Origin: Emydura subglobosa
Taxonomy: Eukaryota; Chordata; Testudines; Chelidae
Direction: 5' to 3'
DNA length: 64,000 nt
Assembly (NCBI GenBank): GCA_007922225.1
Contig: ML680053.1
Coordinates: 2,207,434 to 2,271,433 of the forward strand
The notes below the pieces were generated by a model. That model worked only from the letters and a program-made list of their open reading frames with translations, did not search any database and had not been told where the DNA came from. Below, piece after piece: positions 61,351-64,000 of this stretch. The translations under genes and the position numbers were made by a program. Every line of letters begins with the position of its first letter. The stretch's first letter is position 1.

Positions 61351-64000
61351 AGAATCATAGAATCATAGAATATTAGAGTTGGAAGGGACCTCAGGAGGTC
61401 ATCTAGTCCAACCCCCTGCTCAAAGTAGGATTAACCTCAGCTATATCATCCCAACCAGGGCTTTGTCAAGCCTCACCTTAAAAACCTCTAAGGATGGAGA
61501 TTCCACCACCTCCCTAGGTAACCCATTCCAGTGCTTCACCACCCTCCTAGTAAAAAACTTTTTCCTAATGTCCAACTTAGACCTCCCGCCCTGCAACTTG
61601 AGACCATTGCTCCTTGTTCGGTCATCTGCCACCACCGAGAACAGCCTAGCCCCATCCTCCCTGGAACCCCCTTTCAGGTAGTTAAAGGCCGCTATCAAAT
61701 CCCCCCTCACTCTTCTCTTTTGCAGACTAAACAAGCCGAGTTCCCTCAGCCTCTCCTCATAAGTCCTGTGCTCCAGCCCCCTAATCATTTTGGTTGCCCT
61801 CCGCTGCACTCTCTCCAACTTGTCCACATCCTTTTTGTAGTGAGGGGCCCAAAACTGGACACAATATTCTAAATGCGGCCTCACCAATGCCGAATAGAGG
61901 GGAATAATCACTTCCCGTGACCTGCTGGCAATGCCCCTCCTAATGCAGCCCAATATGCCATTAGCCTTCTTGACAACCAGGACACACTGCTGACTCAGAT
62001 CCAGCTTTTTATCCACCGTTACCCCCAGGTCCTTTTCTGCAGAGCTGCTGCCTAGCTCGTCGGTCCCCAGTCTATAGCTGTGCATGGGATTCTTCCTTCC
62101 TAAGTGGAGGACTCTGCACTTGTCCTTGTTGAACCTCATTAGATTTCTTTTGGCCCAATCCTCCAGTTTGTTTAGGTCACTCTGTATCCTATCCCTGCCC
62201 TCCAGGGTATCTACCACTCCCCCCAGCGTAGTGTCGTTCGCAAACTTGCTGAGGGTGCAATCTACCCCATCCTCCAGATCATTAATAAAGATGTTGAACA
62301 AAACCGGCCCCAGGACCGACCCCTGGGGAACTCCGCTTGTGACCGGTTGCCAGCTAGACATGGGGCCATTGATCATTACACGTTGAGCCCTATGCTCTAG
62401 CCAGTTCTCTATCCATTTTATAGTCCATTCATCCAACCCATACTTCTTTAACTTGCTGATAAGAATACTGTGAGAGACAGTATCAAAAGCTTTGCTAAAG
62501 TCAAGGTATATCACATCCACCGCCTTCCCTACATCCACAGAGCCAGTCACCTCTTCATAGAAAGCAATCAGGTTGGTCAGGCATGACTTTCCCTTGGTAA
62601 ATCCATGTTGACTGTTCCTGATCACCTTCCTCTCCTCCAAGTGCCTTAAAATGGATTCCTTAAGGACCTGCTCCATGATTTTTCCAGGGATTGAGGTGAG
62701 GCTGACCGGTCTGTAGTTCCCCGGATCCTCTTTCCTCCCTTTTTTGAAGATGGGCACTATATTTGCTTTTTTCCAGTCGTCAGGGACCTCCCCCAATTGC
62801 CACGAGCTTTCAAAGATAATAGCCAATGGCTCTGAAATCACCTCAGCCAACTCTCTCAGCACCCTCGGGTGCATTGCATCCGGCCCCATGGACTTGTGTA
62901 TGTCCAATCCTTCTAAATAGTCTTGGACCCGTTCCTTCAACACTGCGGGATGTTCGCCTCCTTCCCATTCTGTGCCACCCAGTACAGCAGTCTGGGAGCT
63001 GATCTTGTCTGTGAAGACAGAGGCAAAAAAGGCATTGATAACCTCAGCTTTCTCCACATCCTCCGTCACTAGGTCGCCTCCCTCATTCTCTAAGGGGCCC
63101 ACACTTTCTCTAATCTTCCTCTTGTTGGCAACATGCCTGTAGAAACCCTTCTTGTTCCCCTTCACGTCCCTTGCTAGCTGCAACTCCAATTGTGCTTTGG
63201 CCTTCCTGATTTCATTCCTGCACGTTCGAGCAGTGTTTATATAATCCTCCCTAGTCATCTGACCAAGCTTCCAATTCTTGTAAGCTTCTTTTTTGCGTTT
63301 AAGTTCGCCAAGGACATCTTTGTTAAGCCAAGCTGGACGCCTACCATATTTGCTATTCTTTCTGCACATTGGGATGGTTTGCTCTTGTGCCCTCAATAAG
63401 GTCTCTTTAAAATACAGCCAGCTCTCTTGGGTTCCTTTCCCCCTCATATTAGCCTCCCAGGGAATCCTGCCCATCAGTTCCCTGAGGGAATCAAAGTCTG
63501 CTTTTCTGAAGTCCATGGTTCGTATCCTGCAGCTCTCCTTTCTTCCTTTTGTCAGGATCCTGAACTCAACCATCTCATGGTCACTGCTGCCTAGGTTGCC
63601 ACCCACTTCTACTTCCTCTACCAAATCTTCCCTGTTTGTGAGCAGCAGGTCAAGAGGAGCACGGCCCCTAGTTGGTTGCTCCAGCACTTGCACCAGGAAA
63701 TTGTCTGCGACACTCTCCAAAAACTTCCTGGATTGTTTGTGCTCTGCTGTATTGCTCTTCCAGCAGATGTCAGGGTGATTGAAGTCTCCCATGAGAATCA
63801 GGTCCTGTGAACTGGAAACTTTCCCTAGTTGAGTAAAGAAAGCCTCATCCACCTCATCCTCCTGGTCTGGTGGTCTGTAACAGACACCCACCAGGACATC
63901 ACCCTTATTGTTCTTGCTTCTAAGCTTAACCCAGAGACACTCAACTGACTTATCTCCAGCTTCATACTGGAGCACAGAGCAGTCATAGTGCTCTCTTACA
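61351..64000 (-). mobile_element. CR1 LINE, 3' two-thirds, antisense, running off the right edge
   Basis: The element ends at its 3' side with the octamer tail (ATTCTATG-type units, seen as agaatcat repeats from 61351) and a short 3'UTR containing the typical 'GGTTGGACTAGATGACCTCC' stretch. Its ORF2 is open from the window edge to the stop at 61441. The 5' end lies beyond 64000. It sits inside a sense-oriented CR1-type endonuclease fragment (60985-61350). Confidence 0.93.
61441..64000 (-). CDS. CR1 ORF2: endonuclease plus reverse transcriptase (partial at N-terminus)
   Basis: The frame is open without a stop from 64000 to the TAG at 61443-61441 (853 codons); codons upstream of 63975 are also open, so the protein starts outside. 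Numbering from the GTG codon at 63975, the apurinic-type endonuclease shows GDFN (63-66) and the C-terminal SDH (131-133). The reverse transcriptase shows NYRPVSLTS, then motif [10 protein letters not shown] with the catalytic Asp at 492, [11 protein letters not shown] (about 546-556), and motif C, which reads FAND instead of FADD (Asn580). The C-terminal part [25 protein letters not shown] is typical of CR1. The protein would nick target DNA and prime reverse transcription there. The long open frame suggests a young copy, but the motif C change predicts loss of polymerase activity. Confidence 0.9.
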   Translation of the reverse strand, partial: VREHYDCSVLQYEAGDKSVECLWVKLRSKNNKGDVLVGVCYRPPDQEDEVDEAFFTQLGKVSSSQDLILMGDFNHPDICWKSNTAEHKQSRKFLESVADNFLVQVLEQPTRGRAPLDLLLTNREDLVEEVEVGGNLGSSDHEMVEFRILTKGRKESCRIRTMDFRKADFDSLRELMGRIPWEANMRGKGTQESWLYFKETLLRAQEQTIPMCRKNSKYGRRPAWLNKDVLGELKRKKEAYKNWKLGQMTREDYINTARTCRNEIRKAKAQLELQLARDVKGNKKGFYRHVANKRKIRESVGPLENEGGDLVTEDVEKAEVINAFFASVFTDKISSQTAVLGGTEWEGGEHPAVLKERVQDYLEGLDIHKSMGPDAMHPRVLRELAEVISEPLAIIFESSWQLGEVPDDWKKANIVPIFKKGRKEDPGNYRPVSLTSIPGKIMEQVLKESILRHLEERKVIRNSQHGFTKGKSCLTNLIAFYEEVTGSVDVGKAVDVIYLDFSKAFDTVSHSILISKLKKYGLDEWTIKWIENWLEHRAQRVMINGPMSSWQPVTSGVPQGSVLGPVLFNIFINDLEDGVDCTLSKFANDTTLGGVVDTLEGRDRIQSDLNKLEDWAKRNLMRFNKDKCRVLHLGRKNPMHSYRLGTDELGSSSAEKDLGVTVDKKLDLSQQCVLVVKKANGILGCIRRGIASRSREVIIPLYSALVRPHLEYCVQFWAPHYKKDVDKLERVQRRATKMIRGLEHRTYEERLRELGLFSLQKRRVRGDLIAAFNYLKGGSREDGARLFSVVADDRTRSNGLKLQGGRSKLDIRKKFFTRRVVKHWNGLPREVVESPSLEVFKVRLDKALVGMI

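Noticed and set aside
1..64000. CRISPR arrays, operons or phage-like gene clusters
   Set aside because: No regularly spaced identical repeats, no tightly packed genes and clear vertebrate gene and repeat content.

Overview
The window is nuclear DNA of an amniote vertebrate, most likely a sauropsid and probably a turtle. The signs are large intron and intergenic spaces, a multi-exon gene with a consensus splice donor, many CR1 LINE copies with the octamer tail typical of sauropsids, abundant MIR/L2-like SINEs, non-autonomous hAT and other inverted-repeat elements, and a Penelope-like remnant. There is no bacterial, phage or CRISPR content. The species call is an inference from repeat style and two proteins.

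Two host genes are readable, both on the minus strand. Positions 39609-38626 hold the single coding exon of a P2Y nucleotide receptor, best matched to P2RY6. Positions 24860-21063 hold the first coding exon of ARHGEF17, a Rho guanine-nucleotide exchange factor. The exon ends at a consensus donor after 1,266 codons, in phase 0. As I know the human map, the order P2RY6 then ARHGEF17 on one strand is the 11q13 arrangement, so this looks like conserved synteny. The ARHGEF17 promoter and exon 1 form a large CpG island (about 23150-25420). The window stops inside ARHGEF17 intron 1, so the DH domain exons are not present; they should lie beyond position 1.

Layout: 1-21062 is ARHGEF17 intron 1, full of SINEs, CR1 fragments, a 504-bp hAT element with a perfect 8-bp target duplication, a CA-rich minisatellite and a 5S rRNA-like fragment. 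21063-25420 is exon 1 plus promoter. 25420-38625 is the intergenic space to P2RY6, with SINEs, a 131-bp hAT element and two strong CTCF-type motifs. 38626-39640 is the P2RY6 coding exon with a splice acceptor just upstream of the ATG. 39641-60985 lies upstream of P2RY6 (5' introns or intergenic) and holds a Penelope-like remnant with inverted arms, CR1 copies and an inverted-repeat element inserted in a CR1. 60985-64000 has a CR1 endonuclease fragment interrupted by a long, still open, antisense CR1 ORF2 that runs off the window.

I found no new multi-gene system. The best second-look items are the Penelope-like inverted arms with a degenerate hammerhead-like motif, the CR1 whose reverse transcriptase motif reads FAND instead of FADD, three full matches to the CTCF core consensus, and a near-perfect hairpin 41 nt inside ARHGEF17 intron 1.
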